From: Siphonodentalium dalli
Lineage: Eukaryota > Mollusca > Scaphopoda > Gadilida > Siphonodentaliidae
Direction: 5' to 3'
Assembly (NCBI GenBank): GCA_032622095.1
Contig: CP136062.1
Coordinates: forward strand, 9,885,710 to 9,949,709
Length of the DNA: 64,000 nt
Shown here piece by piece: positions 43,295 through 54,600 of the stretch; the stretch's first letter is position 1; each line of letters begins with the position of its first letter. Made by a program: the position numbers and the translations under genes. A model generated the notes under the pieces. It was not told the origin of the DNA, made no database searches, and worked only from the letters and a program-made list of their open reading frames with translations.

Positions 43295-43299
43295 TTCGA
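43049..43299 (-). CDS. RPL13: RPL13 coding exon A (N-terminal 82 residues)
   Basis: Begins after an acceptor at 43300 with five UTR bases, then ATG at 43294-43292. It encodes the start of eL13 ([24 protein letters not shown]) and ends ...DELK at the GTATACC donor. A Leu sits in VAGLLRP where relatives usually have Pro, and a Phe in DWQRFV where relatives have Arg or Lys. Confidence 0.95.
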
Positions 43300-43524
43300 C
43301 TGAAAATGCAAAATAAATTAATCATACTTTATTGTAAACAATATTTTATTCCCGATAACTTCCATACACATGTGTAATACACATGTGTAAAAGACATAAT
43401 ATAAAGACAAACAATACAACATTAGAGGATAGGATTTGGCAGTAAGTCAATGGCTTATAGGTGGCCATTTCCTTAGATATCATACTTTAGACTGCCTAAT
43501 AGTAGTACAGTTACGAATAATTAC

Positions 43525-43828
43525 AGCAATGCTCTAATTAATCGACTTCTTAACCACAGAAGAATTATGGGTAACTTTTCAGGATTTAGTCGGAAATATG
43601 GCTTCTTGCTATTCATCGGAAAGCTCTCGGCCCAACCCAAGAGAGGTGCAAATAAAATTTCCCTGACATGAAAATTCAGTCTTGATTTAAGTGGGTGAGA
43701 GCTTTCTGATGAATGGCAACAAGCCATATTTCCAACTACACATGTAAATCCTGAAAAGTTTATATATATAATAATAATACCCATATTTCTGCTGTGGTTA
43801 AGGAGTCGATTACTTAGAGCATTACTGT
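43525..43828. repeat. Long palindromic MITE (CCACAG...CTGTGG family)
   Basis: Left end TTACAGCAATGCTCTAATTA, right end TTACTTAGAGCATTACTGTAA. Arms contain CGACTTCTTAACCACAG, TTTAGTCGGAAATATGGCTT and CATCGGAAAGCTCTC, mirrored on the right. It lies just upstream of RPL13 exon A and would fall within the presumed 5' UTR intron. Confidence 0.75.
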
Positions 43829-44259
43829 AAGAGTACAGGGTGGGAAAATCTTTGGACGCAATTGAAAAAAGTTTGTCTGCAACTTTTAGATACTGAAAGA
43901 ACTATTTCCTGTTTATTAGACCAAAAGGAAGAATACCTGAGTTTAGGGTAACATGAGGGGAAAAAACAGGGGCGGTACTTCATTTTATTTTATTTTTCAC
44001 CGGGAATAGTATTTAAGTATTCGTGCCTTCTAATCGTCTGCCAGTGTCACTCGTATAAAGCTTGGGCAAGTCATTGTCACACTAATCAATGTCATGGTAG
44101 CTTTAATCAGTTTAATGGTGTTACAGAAGTTCAATGACATGTATACAGCATGATATTAAATGATATATATAGAATAAGTGTCTAGTGTTGGAAATTAAAC
44201 GGTTTATGCTCACGCTGAAGCTCGGATATTACAGGCCAAATCCTACGAGTGGACATATT

Positions 44260-44880
44260 CAGGCCTGGCATTCTCAGAAATCTAGGAGAGCTAAAAATCG
44301 CCCTCCTGAAAAGGTCTAGGAGGGCTATTATTTGTGCCGAGCACAGGAGGGCAAAAATGTTTGCCAAAATCAGACATAGTAAATATTCCACTCCACATGT
44401 ACAGTATTGATAAAAATAAAGTACATGTCAGTATTAAACTATTACAATAATTGCTGAGTTTGTTGTTTTCATTACACAAAATAACAAGTTCTAACAATGC
44501 CTCAATGATGCCTGACATTATATAGCACTGTCCAGTTGCGTGGGAGGCATGACGCAATGCTTCAAAGTGACATAACTCTGAACGGTGTGTCTATTTCACA
44601 GAGGCACGTGCTTCCGGTGGAAATGTTGCTACAACGTAATCAATATCGCTTGTACATTTCGCCAGGGACAGTCGGAATGCGGCTTATAGATCAAAGGTCC
44701 CATACCGACATCGTTTAACACTTCGTCACCGACTCTGTTAGTACATAGATCATTACTTACACCCGGGTCCTGGAGAGCGATGTTTTGCCGTTTGGGAGGG
44801 CGTTATTTCGTCCGCCTGGATTATTTTCAGGCGGGCGGTAGGCGAGCGATTTTATCGCTCGCCTCAGAATGCCAGGCCTG
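44260..44880. mobile_element. hAT-like element with 6-bp TSD and GGAGGGC stems
   Basis: TIR CAGGCCTGGCATTCT on the left and AGAATGCCAGGCCTG on the right, flanked by the exact 6-bp duplication CATATT (44254-44259 and 44881-44886). Subterminal stems GGAGGGCTATT / AGGAGGGC and GGCGGGCGGTAGGCGAGCG lie inside. Same design as 17766-18895. 621 bp, no coding region. Confidence 0.8.
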
Positions 44881-45047
44881 CATATTACTGTTAAATTTCC
44901 CCACACAAGACACTTATGATATTTTGTTTATCCACCGACTCGAATACTAAGAAATTTTGCGAATTATTCAACTCAGAAGGTTTCCACTTTCGAGAAATCG
45001 GCGAGGTTTGCCGAACAATGACGAGGGAATACGAATATACTAAAACA

Positions 45048-45078
45048 ACAATGGCGGCACTTCCGTTTTTCGTGAATT
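45048..45078. promoter_or_regulatory. Candidate YY1/ETS promoter-like cluster
   Basis: AACAATGGCGGCACTTCCG contains a YY1-like ATGGCGGC core next to an ETS-like ACTTCCG. Such pairs are frequent at ribosomal-protein and housekeeping promoters. It lies 1.75 kb upstream of RPL13 exon A and could mark the missing 5' UTR exon, but I find no clear pyrimidine-tract start site, and YY1-like words are common in the satellites here. Confidence 0.2.
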
Positions 45079-45125
45079 GACGATATTTGCAAGGAAATGG
45101 TTTACTTGTTTAAGCTAATTCCGTA

Positions 45126-46798
45126 CTCTCAGGTGCCAAATAAACGTGCCGGCACGTTTATTAATTTGGAGCAAAAATACACACAATCACGCTTATTGTG
45201 ACCCATCACGTTTATTATTTTTTGGGGGTAAATCCATCACATACTGTGACATTTATTCTTTTTTTGGGTGATAAACAAACGAATATAAGAATGGAACGCA
45301 TCACGAGTGTGCTAATGTTAATACTAGAAGTCATAAACCACTAAATAAAGTTGTTTTAGTAGACTGAGATGCGACATCGCTTCGATATAAAACCTATTTT
45401 GAGAGTCACGGTTCGCCCAATCTTTTACTTCGTCTACTTTCGGTTTGTAATAAAGCGCAACACGTGAACTGGACCGAGTTCACGGGACCCGAAACGATAG
45501 AAAAGATGGCCCATGGATCACAGGACTTATTCTATAATTAAAATGTTTTTGTTAACTCCAAAATCAGTTCCATATTCACAATTTATAATGAAAAACGATG
45601 TGCCTCGAAAATAGGCAACGCGAAACCCAGAAAAAAGCGCTAAAAGTTACCAGTTTGACTGAGTGTTTTCTGCATACAAATAATTTCATGAGAAGCATTA
45701 AAGTATATTCCTTTAATTTTAAGATATTTAAACAACACAGTTTCATACTTTTTTTGTTTTAATGCATTATTTGGCGAGAGAAATGTAAAATTGATCGTAA
45801 ATTCTTCGAAAAAAAATCAAATTAGGCTTAATGTAAAATTGTAAACTGAGTATGATTTTGGACAAGAGCTTCAATCTACTAGTACACAAGTTTCAACCTA
45901 AATATATTAATCAATTGAATTATACAGTGAGTGAGTTACTTGAGTTAACTATCACTCTTTGATTGATTGATTGTATTGGCAATGATAATAACACATATAT
46001 AAATACAATAGATTGTTGATATACATAACTTAGGAGCAAACACATATAGCATTGTACATAGTTTGTTCAGCATTAGATGTCCTTTTATTTGTGATGTTGA
46101 AAAGGGGTTGTTTTGTGCAACACAACTGAAAATCATATTTAATAAACAGCCTTAAGTTTTCCCACCCCTTCTTGTATTCCGTATGGCTAATCCCTATATA
46201 GTATACAAAGTGGTGAAATGGTGTGTATTAGGTTTTTTCTGTTTTGTTTGATTCATTATTCCGATCCCAAATTATCTAGTATTCTAAGCCATATAGAAGG
46301 TATCGGAATATTGAAATAGTCGGAATTATGAACCCTCATGGAAAAGCGGAATAATGAACCCTCAGAATAATGAACCATCGGAATAATGAACCATCTATAC
46401 CCGAAGACCCCCAACCTACAAGAGAAAAAAAAGTCATGTGCAGTGTGTACTGTATAATACAACAATCAACATGTAAGACAATCTATTCCAACTTTATATC
46501 ATATGAGTAATATGTAATTTCACGCATGGTCTTACATAATGTATGAATGGGGTAAACAAGATAGTGAAGATACATGATGCATAATACCTAAATGTCACAT
46601 CCTCCGCACAGGTATGATTCCCTGTACTATATAAATGTATGCATAAGCGTTCATAGCTCGAGTTTTAAGCAAACTACCATGAAAAGTAAAATCCGTAACC
46701 CAGCACATTTATTGTGCACCAGCACTATTATTCTTTTTTTGGTAAAAATGTCACCCAGCACTTGTATTTGGCCAGCACTTTTATTTGGCACCTGAGAG
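45126..46798. mobile_element. 1.67-kb TA-flanked transposon
   Basis: Perfect 19-bp TIR CTCTCAGGTGCCAAATAAA / TTTATTTGGCACCTGAGAG with TA on both sides (45124-45125 and 46799-46800). Subterminal repeats of the type GGCACGTTTATT, CACGTTTATTATTTTTTGG and CACTTTTATTTGGC lie inside each end. No transposase recognised. Same general design as 20791-24051 and 50533-51521. Confidence 0.85.
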
Positions 46799-46809
46799 TA
46801 GTCGCAAAT

Positions 46810-47780
46810 TCCTAATTACAAAAAAATAAAATGAAGTCGGAGGAATTTTTTTTCCTGTTTATTATTACAAGTCCGTTCAGACAATATGGCAATTATACTA
46901 AAAGGATGTCAAAATCTTTCAATAAACACCTTGGAATTTCCGAACTGGAATAACACAGCCTTGATTTTAGTTTATTTAAGAGGGAGGTCAAGTGATCAAT
47001 TTTGAATGGGGATTTCCATGCAAATCTGCGGAGCAAAAGTTACAGAGTTGCACATACTTCTGAGTGTGACTTGATGTGGTATTGATAACAGGTATTTATC
47101 TGGACTAACATATAATAATACATCGTTGTCTTGTCTAGCGCCATCCAACAATAGACCAAATTTTTTTTTTTAAACGAGCCATGTCCAGAAGACATGCCAG
47201 TCCAAAGCCGGGATACTTTGGTGATGGAAATTGTTAGTCTGCTTTAGACTAAGTACAAACACAACACATTTGTAGCAGATAGCCGCTGGCTTTATTGGCG
47301 TCAAGGAGCGAACAGACATTCCAGCAATGGCTGTCAAACATTTCGTGGCAGAAACCTTTTCATGTTCATGCCAATAGTATGGCTTTTAACTACATACTGT
47401 CTTTAAAATGTGCTAATAAGTATACTCATGCAGTTGGTAAATATCTTCTCAAACAAAGATTTTCAAACAACCTGATTGAACAGACAGCCGTTTACAGAAG
47501 GCATTCAGGCATTAAACAGAGATAAAACCACTGTGGGGAGAAAACAACTCTGAAAGCTTTTAATGCTCTTGCCTGCATACATTTAGAACATCAAACATAT
47601 ACTATTGATAAACGTTACATTATATGCATATATAAACATGATCACTATGCATCCTACGCGATTAATTCCAATTCGTAATAATTTGAATCCAGCAATGCAC
47701 TGAATTCCAAAATGAAGAAAATTCTACATAATAAAATGTCTGAAATGTTCTGCTTTGTATACATGACCTTGGTACCGGCA
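46810..47780. other. No gene seen
   Basis: A/T-rich. The segment CGAGCCATGTCCAGAAGACATGCCAGTCCAAAGCC at 47176-47210 resembles GGACAGACCAGTCCAAAGCC at 53966-53985, so a dispersed repeat is likely. The open stretch 47295-47525 has no ATG start and no domain. Confidence 0.4.
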
Positions 47781-47788
47781 AAGGCATA

Positions 47789-47857
47789 CCCCGCTGGACA
47801 AAACAAGTGTCCATTGGCACCGTGGTGTATTTGCCGTTCGGCCGCGGTGTCAGAGTT
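47789..47857. mobile_element. Isolated end of the CCCCGCTGGACAAAAC transposon family
   Basis: CCCCGCTGGACAAAACAAGT followed by CCGTGGTGTATTTGCCGTTC is the left terminus and first minisatellite unit of the family complete at 20791-24051. The opposite end is not found nearby, so this is a truncated copy. Confidence 0.75.
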
Positions 47858-48409
47858 TCTACACACCTCCATATCACGAGAAAAGCGCATTTCAAATTTT
47901 CGTTCATTAGTAGTCTACCACTATCACGTCTACAAAGAAGCAAAAAACTCAACGACTCACCACGGCTTAGGCGCAATTAACGATGTTTTAATTAAGACCT
48001 GTTAGCGTTTGGTAGTGACTTTCCTGAAAATATCAGATTTTGCCATAAACACTAGGGAAAGATCCATTTGTTTTTGCAGGATATTTATTTTTGAAGGTCA
48101 AGAACGTCCAGTTTATGTGGCTTACCAGATTGGATAAAGCGAACAGCTTCACTCGGAGATGATTATTTGTTAAACGTTTGGCGAACGCCATTCAGAGAAG
48201 ACAACTACGGAAACACGATTCACAACTCTACTTTGAAATTTGGAAGCACCTCGCGCAACATTAGTTATACAAATATGGTTGTCTATTTGTCGTTCCGTAC
48301 ATTCTAACAGATAGATGTTACACTGAAATCCCATTAAGAACGTACCATTAATCCCCGGCAAAATGCAACCAATCGGATTATAGCAACAAATGGTGTTTGT
48401 AACAGTGAT

Positions 48410-48521
48410 TAATTGATTTTTTCTAAAACATGGAAAATTCCCAATTTTGGTCTGTAAAGACACATTTTTCCCAATTCGAACGGACCCGGACCCATTCCCA
48501 AAATAGGCAGAAAAATCCCTG
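48410..48521 (+). mobile_element. Isolated end of the CAGGGATTTTT family
   Basis: CATTCCCAAAATAGGCAG followed by AAAAATCCCTG matches, in reverse, the left terminus of the element 49047-49720 (GGAAAAATGTGTCTTTA also matches). The other end is not seen in the window. Confidence 0.7.
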
Positions 48522-49046
48522 ACTACTTGTCTTCTTGAGCTCACTTTATTTTTGTTTGCGCAATTATAGAAATTAAAATAAAATTTATTTTATTTTCCTC
48601 TCCAGCTATCGTTGAGATATGATTTGAATTGATCTAGGGAGTTTGCCGTCACACATAGATCTGTCAGGTTGTTCCAGTTTGTCGTACTCCTGGCAACGAA
48701 ATTGTTCTTGGCTAAGTTGGTGTTATATCGCTTCTTATATATTTTGCTTGGGTGTCCTCTCGTTCTGCTATCCTTGGGTTTTTCCCAATGTTTTTGTCAG
48801 CCGTACTTTGTCTATGTTGTTTTGTATTTTATATAGCTGGGTCATGTCGCTCCTTTCTCTTCTGTATTCCAGAGTTGGTATACCAAGATGTTTTATTCTC
48901 TCTTCGTAAGGTTTATCTTGTATCTTCTTCACCAGCTTTGTGGATCTTCTTTGTACGCTTTCTATAGCTATTTTGTCCTTTCTTAAGTGTGGGTTCCAGA
49001 TTGATGAGCCATATTCTAGGGTGGGTCTGACATAAGATTTATATAG

Positions 49047-49720
49047 CAGGGATTTTTCTGCCTATTTTGGGAATGGGTCCGGGTCCGTTCGAATTGGGAA
49101 AAATGTGTCTTTAAAATTAGCAGTGAGGACAGCTGGTGAGGCCATGAAATATTTATATTTTATACATAACTCGGCAAGCTTTTTCTTCTCCGCAAGATTA
49201 TATTTTTGTTTAAATGGAGCCCCACGCTGCCACAGTAACAAATGTGTATTCCGGTAACCACATGGTGCGTCCCCCCTAATAATGAGATAATCCTGCTGAA
49301 AACGTGCGCAAACGTCATGGATACACGGCTTAATTGTAAACCGATGAGTCCACTTTTAACGGAATGCGGGGGGATGTGTATTCTGGAAGAACATGGTGCG
49401 TCCCCCGATAATGAGATAATCCTAGCAACCACGTGCGCGAAAGTAATATATACTGGCTTACAAGTCGGATGCGGCCACTTTCAAATGAATGCGGGGAGGT
49501 AAACACCTGGCTCGCCCTGCTATGTTTATTTGTGGGAATTCCTCTCAAGCGAGTGACGTATTTACTATAATAACTGTCAAACTTTGATAATTATTCAATG
49601 AACCCGATGATATTATATACCTGCCTGCAATTGGGAATTTGGTGGTTGAAAATTGGGAATAAAGGTGCCTTTTTCCCATTGGGAATGGGGCCGTTTACCG
49701 GACACCTAAAAAAATCCCTG
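49047..49720. mobile_element. hAT-like element with 5-bp TSD inside the LINE
   Basis: TIR CAGGGATTTTT on the left and AAAAATCCCTG on the right, with exact TATAG on both sides (49042-49046 and 49721-49725). Removing it rejoins the LINE frame across ILY and SYVRPTLEYG, so the site is confirmed independently. It contains the 126-bp segment also found at 32561-32686, and two ~150-bp blocks with GCGTCCCCC-ATAATGAGATAATCCT. Confidence 0.9.
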
Positions 49721-50532
49721 TATAGGATCTTGAACATGTCTTCATCCATATGCTGGAAAGTTCTCCTCATGATTCCTAACTTCTGGTTTTCTTTGTTTAC
49801 GATTGTGGAGACATGTGTGTTGAACTTCATATTCTTGTCGATTGTTTCTCCAATATCCTTTTCTTCTTCAGCTGCCACTATCGTGTGGATTGATCCATTC
49901 TCTGATATTGTATATTGATGCTGTTTATTATTATTCCCAAGATGCATTACTTTGCATTTATCTGCATTGAAGCGAAGTAGCCATCTGTCAGACCAGCTAG
50001 ACAATGTATCTAGGTCTTTTTGAAGATTCTGGCAGTCGTCCTCTGATGTTATGCTTTTATATACTTTGGTATCATCCGCAAAGATTTTTATGTTACTGTC
50101 TATTCCCTCTGTGATATCATTTATGAAGATCAGAAACAGCGTTGGACCCATGACAGACCCTTCTGGAATTCTGCTGGTAACTTTTCTAGCACTTGATGGT
50201 TGTCCTCTATTTTGACTGTTTGCATACGGTTAGTTAAAAACGCTGTTATCCACTCTTTGATGTTTCCTCTGATTCCGTAGCTGTCGATTTTTTTTAGCAG
50301 GCGTTTGTGTGGTACCGTATCGAATGCCTTCCTGAAGTCCAAGTATACTGCATCTATTTCTTTTCCTTCATTAGAGCCTCGTACCACTACCAGTCTTCTT
50401 GAACTTCTAGGAGTTGGGTCACGCACGAGTGTTGAGCTCTGAAACCGTGTTGTTCTTCTGTGAATAGATTATTTGATTCCATGTGCTCCATTATCTTGTC
50501 TCGGATGATGCTCTCCAGTATCTTACATATTA

Positions 50533-51521
50533 CTCTAGTGATCCGAATAACCGTACCCGTACGATTGTTAATTTTGGAGAAAAAATCCACCCCCTACGAT
50601 TCTTATTCAAGCCCCTACGATTATTTAATTTTGATCACCCATACTCCATGAATGATCGCATTATTTGTAGTTTTTAATCAAATGGCATGCATGAAACGGA
50701 ATACGTTCAAAGAATTCGCGCAACCGTCTGGCATCGCAATATAATCAATGATTTGATCCATGGGAAGTAACTCCATCCTCGCACGTGTCGCTATTTTGCA
50801 ATTCGTGCGACCCTATTGCAATAGACAGACCCCCCTCTGCGGGTATTGTTTATCGTTCAGTGAGGCGAACAAAGGTGACAACGCGTTATGTCTGTTTTTT
50901 TTTACAATTGACGCGTTATTAACTAAGAAGTTAATCAACGTCTGGGGCTCACGTTTGAAAGTTTCTTTAATTAGAACACAATTGAGTAGTTGGTGGACCG
51001 ATTCCGACCAAAGAAAATTAATAGCATGAAAGTAAACCTTCCGTGTACCTCCGTCAAATAACTTGTGGTGTACGGGTCACGCGAGTTGTCAATGTTTATA
51101 CAAACCAACATACTACCAGTAGTACTACAGACGAAACTTATAAAACTGGGTGTTATGTTCTGATAAGAAAGGGACACCATACCCTTCCCGCATGTGTTAC
51201 CGCTCAGGATCCCCTGAGTGTTAGATTTTTCGAGCCTTGTGCTGGAACTGAAAATTCGTATAAAAGTGTTGACTCGTGTTCTCCGTTCAAATCAATGACA
51301 TTGAAAAGGTTCTGCAAGAACCAGACGTTGTCCGTGCTGGGTCGAGGAGTGTTTATTTTAAGTTTTTGTTTGATAATTAAATCAGTGTTCTTCAATGATC
51401 TCCTTTTTCATTGACATTTCCACCCCCTACTATTATTCCGACCCCTACTATTATTAAAATTTGGCAAATTTTCCACCCCCTACTATTATTCCGACCCCTA
51501 CTATTATTCGGATCACTAGAG
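50533..51521. mobile_element. TA-flanked element inside the LINE
   Basis: Perfect 18-bp TIR CTCTAGTGATCCGAATAA with TA on both sides (50531-50532 and 51522-51523). The LINE frame rejoins as SLTSV-ICKILES with one TA, so the TA duplication is directly shown. Subterminal repeats of CCACCCCCTACTATTATT-CCGACCCC lie on the right and a degenerate set on the left. An ATG-lacking frame at about 51043-51414 contains KTGCYVLIRKGHHTLPA and may be decayed coding sequence. Confidence 0.9.
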
Positions 51522-52433
51522 TACACTTGTCAGGCTTACTGGTCGATAGTTGCCTGGAGTACATTTTCTTCCTTTCTTGTATATGGGAACTACTGATGCA
51601 TTCTTCCATCCTTGAGGGAGTACCCGTTCTTCTATGGATTTATTGTACAGTATGCATAAGGGTGTACTAAGACATGATGCAGTCGCCGTTAGAAAACCAG
51701 GATGGAGTTGATCCTCCCCGGGTGATTTCGTTGAATCCAATGCGAGCAGTTTTTTCATAACTTGTTCTGCCTCTGGTGTCTACTAGGTTTTTTCGGTCCA
51801 TGCCCAATGGCGGTGGTGAGGTGACCAAGTTAACCAACATCAACATCGAGTGATGAATATTTACACCCGACAATAGCCTGGGATACCTACTGGTATCTGT
51901 ATATGTATATGGTACGTCCTTAGAGACCAAATCTGGCTTTTGCAGGACGGTATTTCTATTCTAAGCAAACACGTTGACGTGTTTACTTTTTACTTCAACA
52001 TTTTCTCGAATTGACAAAAGGATTTTCTCCAATATTCAATTCTATTATATCACCTGAAAGTGAAATTTCAATTAATTTATTCAAATTTGTGAGATGGCCT
52101 GTCAATTTCTTAATACAATACGAGATACTTCAGGATTAAAATGTGTACCTCTTTGAACAGTCTGATGGCCAGGGTAAAAGGGAGATAAATCGCAACTTCC
52201 TGTGCAGGTGGCGCTACAGCAGTTGTTTGACAACACACGCACGTGGTGGAACAACTGGAAATGGAACTGAATGTCTTATTTTGTCCCGATTTTCTCAATA
52301 ATCAGTCGCGAAGTCAATATATTCTATTTCGAGACAACTTCACAAGTTCTTCTTTGGTTGGTTTACATTGTATTTAAGTGCATTAGTAAAAGCCGAACAC
52401 AAAGTTCAAATAATCTATATCTATATGGCCATT

Positions 52434-53813
52434 ATGGGTCCGTGAAGATTCGGCGGAGGGAAGATTCGGCAGGGAAGATTCGGCGGGTTTTATCGGCCGA
52501 ATCTTCCTAGGTTTATACCAATATATTGGGACGGGAGATTTTATGTTTTAAGTTCTATGAATTAGATCTATTTTTTAATAATACAAATTACGTGGTAAAT
52601 CCAAATATCACGTTCGAACACTATAAGGAATTATGATTAATGAAGATTCAATGAGAAAACGAATAAAAATTTTGACAGTTGTTCACACTCTGTTCACGTT
52701 GGCACCAAGTGTTTGTATAACAGTCGGTAGAATATACAGAGTCGTCTTTCTGATGCTGATATGATCTCAGTGAGAACTATTCGATGTTTGTTTAGATAAG
52801 TTTGCTGAGTGCATTTCAGTTAGAACTGATCAGTTGTTTGTTTTACCGCATCAGATCTAACGACTTTTAGACTATATAGTTGAATGAAATTGACTTCACC
52901 ATATCACATCTTCATCGTGCCTTCGTACAACCTCCGTCAAAATCAGCTCATAGACTACCCGTGTATTAAGTGTAATAGGAATGTACGTCCTCGTCAGCAA
53001 GCAGTTGACTGCGACACATGCAGCAAATGGCAACACAGAACATGCAATACCGGCATTTCTCAGCGACAGTATAATTTCCAGGCCAAGGAGGGTTTGATTG
53101 AAATAAGTTTCAATTGCTCATCATACAGCTCGTTTCTTTATCGCGATTCCGTTAAATTTAAAAATTGTACCGATTCTTCAACTTGAAGCAGCCCATGTAG
53201 AAATTGCCGTTGCAGCCAGGGATCTCGAGACAGACGTGAGGAAGAAATACACAGAAATAGATACGAAGATCAGCGACCTATGGGCAAAATACTGAGAAGA
53301 GGACATCAGAACATCGGAATTCCTACAAGAAGTGACCAAGATCTACAGAATCGGCAAGGCAAAGAAATAAGAAGACAAGACGACAACAAGACAAGAAGAT
53401 AACAAGACAAATTAAGACTATTAGTTGATTTTTTGTTTCAAATAAAGAATGTCGGTTATAAATGTATTTTAAATTGTTCTGTTTGTATATCTGTTACACC
53501 TTATGTTATATCATCTTGTGTAAATATGTTTCATCCATTCTAATAAGTCTAATAAAATATGTCATTACTAAAAATGAGTTAATCAAGACCCTATATAATC
53601 CCTCTAATTAGTTGTTATTGTTACAACAAAGAATTAGTGCACACACAAGCTTAGTCCCACATAAGCCGTAATCCCCAAGCCGTAATCCCTCCACTAATTA
53701 GTTAGATCAAACGACTGGCCGAATCTTCCCCGCCGAATCTTCCCTGCCGAATCTTCCCTCCGCCGAAAAATACATGGCCGAATCTTCCCTCCGCCGAATC
53801 TTCCCGTTCCCAT
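52434..53813. mobile_element. TIR element with GAAGATTCGGC subterminal repeats
   Basis: Left end ATGGGTCCGTGAAGATTCGG followed by three GGGAAGATTCGGC units. Right end has five such units reversed, closing GCCGAATCTTCCCGTTCCCA. 1,380 bp; no clean TSD. It carries a decayed coding segment with a PHD-like finger. Superfamily not assigned. Confidence 0.8.
52884..53186 (+). pseudogene. PHD-finger-like fragment inside a TIR element
   Basis: The frame reads YPCIKCNRNVRPRQQAVDCD, then CSKWQHRTCNTGIS and Y, and later FNCSSYS. The C-x2-C...C-D-x-C-x-x-W-x-H-x2-C pattern is the zinc-binding core of a PHD-like finger seen in many transposon-associated proteins of invertebrates. The frame then decays. Beyond the stop another frame reads LETDVRKKYTEIDTKISDLW, coiled-coil-like. 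It has no ATG-started full gene and is probably a relic of the element's own protein. Confidence 0.55.
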
Positions 53814-53819
53814 CTATAT

Positions 53820-54600
53820 ACTACTACTAGTACTACTAGTACTAGAACTAGTAGTTCAATTTATATCAGCAGTTCAATTTATATTGTAATGTACGATGAC
53901 AGTATTTGGCCAGTTGCATATATCGTTACTGCTGCCTGTATTTCGGGTTTCCATCTTTCGGTCATGGACAGACCAGTCCAAAGCCGGCCATACATGGCAG
54001 TGGTGCGTGTATGCAGGTGGCGAAGGGCTGTTGAAGTTACATTACTTGCGTATTGACTTATTTTATTAGCTTTTCCCTCTCCATATAAGTCTCGTTTCTG
54101 AAATGGCTTTTATTTAATTTATATATTTTAAATACTTTTATACATTGTGCTCCGAAGTTTCGAACTTCACTCACTGCCCATGTGCCGAAAGCCACCAGGG
54201 ACCGCAATGGAATTAAGTTCTCGTTTAGAGAACTTTTTGCGTTATCCCTGATGGTCTCAGGTCACATGAGTATTTCTATTTTTATACAGATTTCTGCCAC
54301 ATAATTTACCTTATATTCTGACGACAACCTCTATAAAATAAAATGATTTAGTTCTTGAGAAAATTGATAAATCCTCTTAGGGTATATATCAATTGTTTAC
54401 ACAGTCTGAACTCTAACTGTCTCATCAGACCCCAACATATAACATATTTGTATTTAATATATACTATTATAATTATAATATGTATATACTGTTGTGTATT
54501 ATATTGATTCAACTTGTAAACATATCCATAATATGTATTCATGTACACATGTATAACCTGAACTGTCAAAATAAAATCTAATCTAATCTAGTACCACTAG
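53820..54600 (+). repeat. Probable LINE 3' end with (TCTAA)n tail
   Basis: Ends AAAATAAAATCTAATCTAATCTA at 54590, a pentamer tail typical of CR1/RTE-like 3' ends. Preceding text includes TCTCGTTTAGAGAAC and GTTATCCCTGATGG and has no frame. The first 35 bp are a CTACTAGTA microsatellite. Confidence 0.4.

Larger units (their letters stand above)
48577..51960 (-). pseudogene. 5'-truncated CR1/Jockey-type LINE reverse transcriptase, split by two insertions
   Basis: Non-LTR retrotransposon RT on the minus strand in order: fingers LDSTKSPGEDQLHP and NYRPVSLTSV (51516-51775), KILESIIRDKIMEHM and EQHGFRAQHS (50390-50530), palm AVYLDFRKAFDTVPHKRLL (50330-50360), GS-MGPTLFLIFINDI (50150), catalytic FADDTKVY (50070), FNADKCKVMHLG (49950), then LEYGSSIWNPHLRKDK and a WNNL-like tail to 48590. 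The endonuclease and ORF1 are missing. Frameshifts lie near 50155 and 50420, and stops occur in the C-terminal part. It ends in an A/T-rich AAATAAAATAAA stretch. Insertions occupy 49047-49720 and 50533-51521. Confidence 0.85.

Noticed and set aside
48170-48544. 124-codon minus-strand frame
   Set aside because: It starts in the end of a CAGGGATTTTT-family element and has no domain.
49591-51775. Group II intron or viral reverse transcriptase
   Set aside because: Motif order and the FADD core with KSPGEDQLHP and NYRPVSLTS are of non-LTR retrotransposon type; no intron RNA or LTR features.
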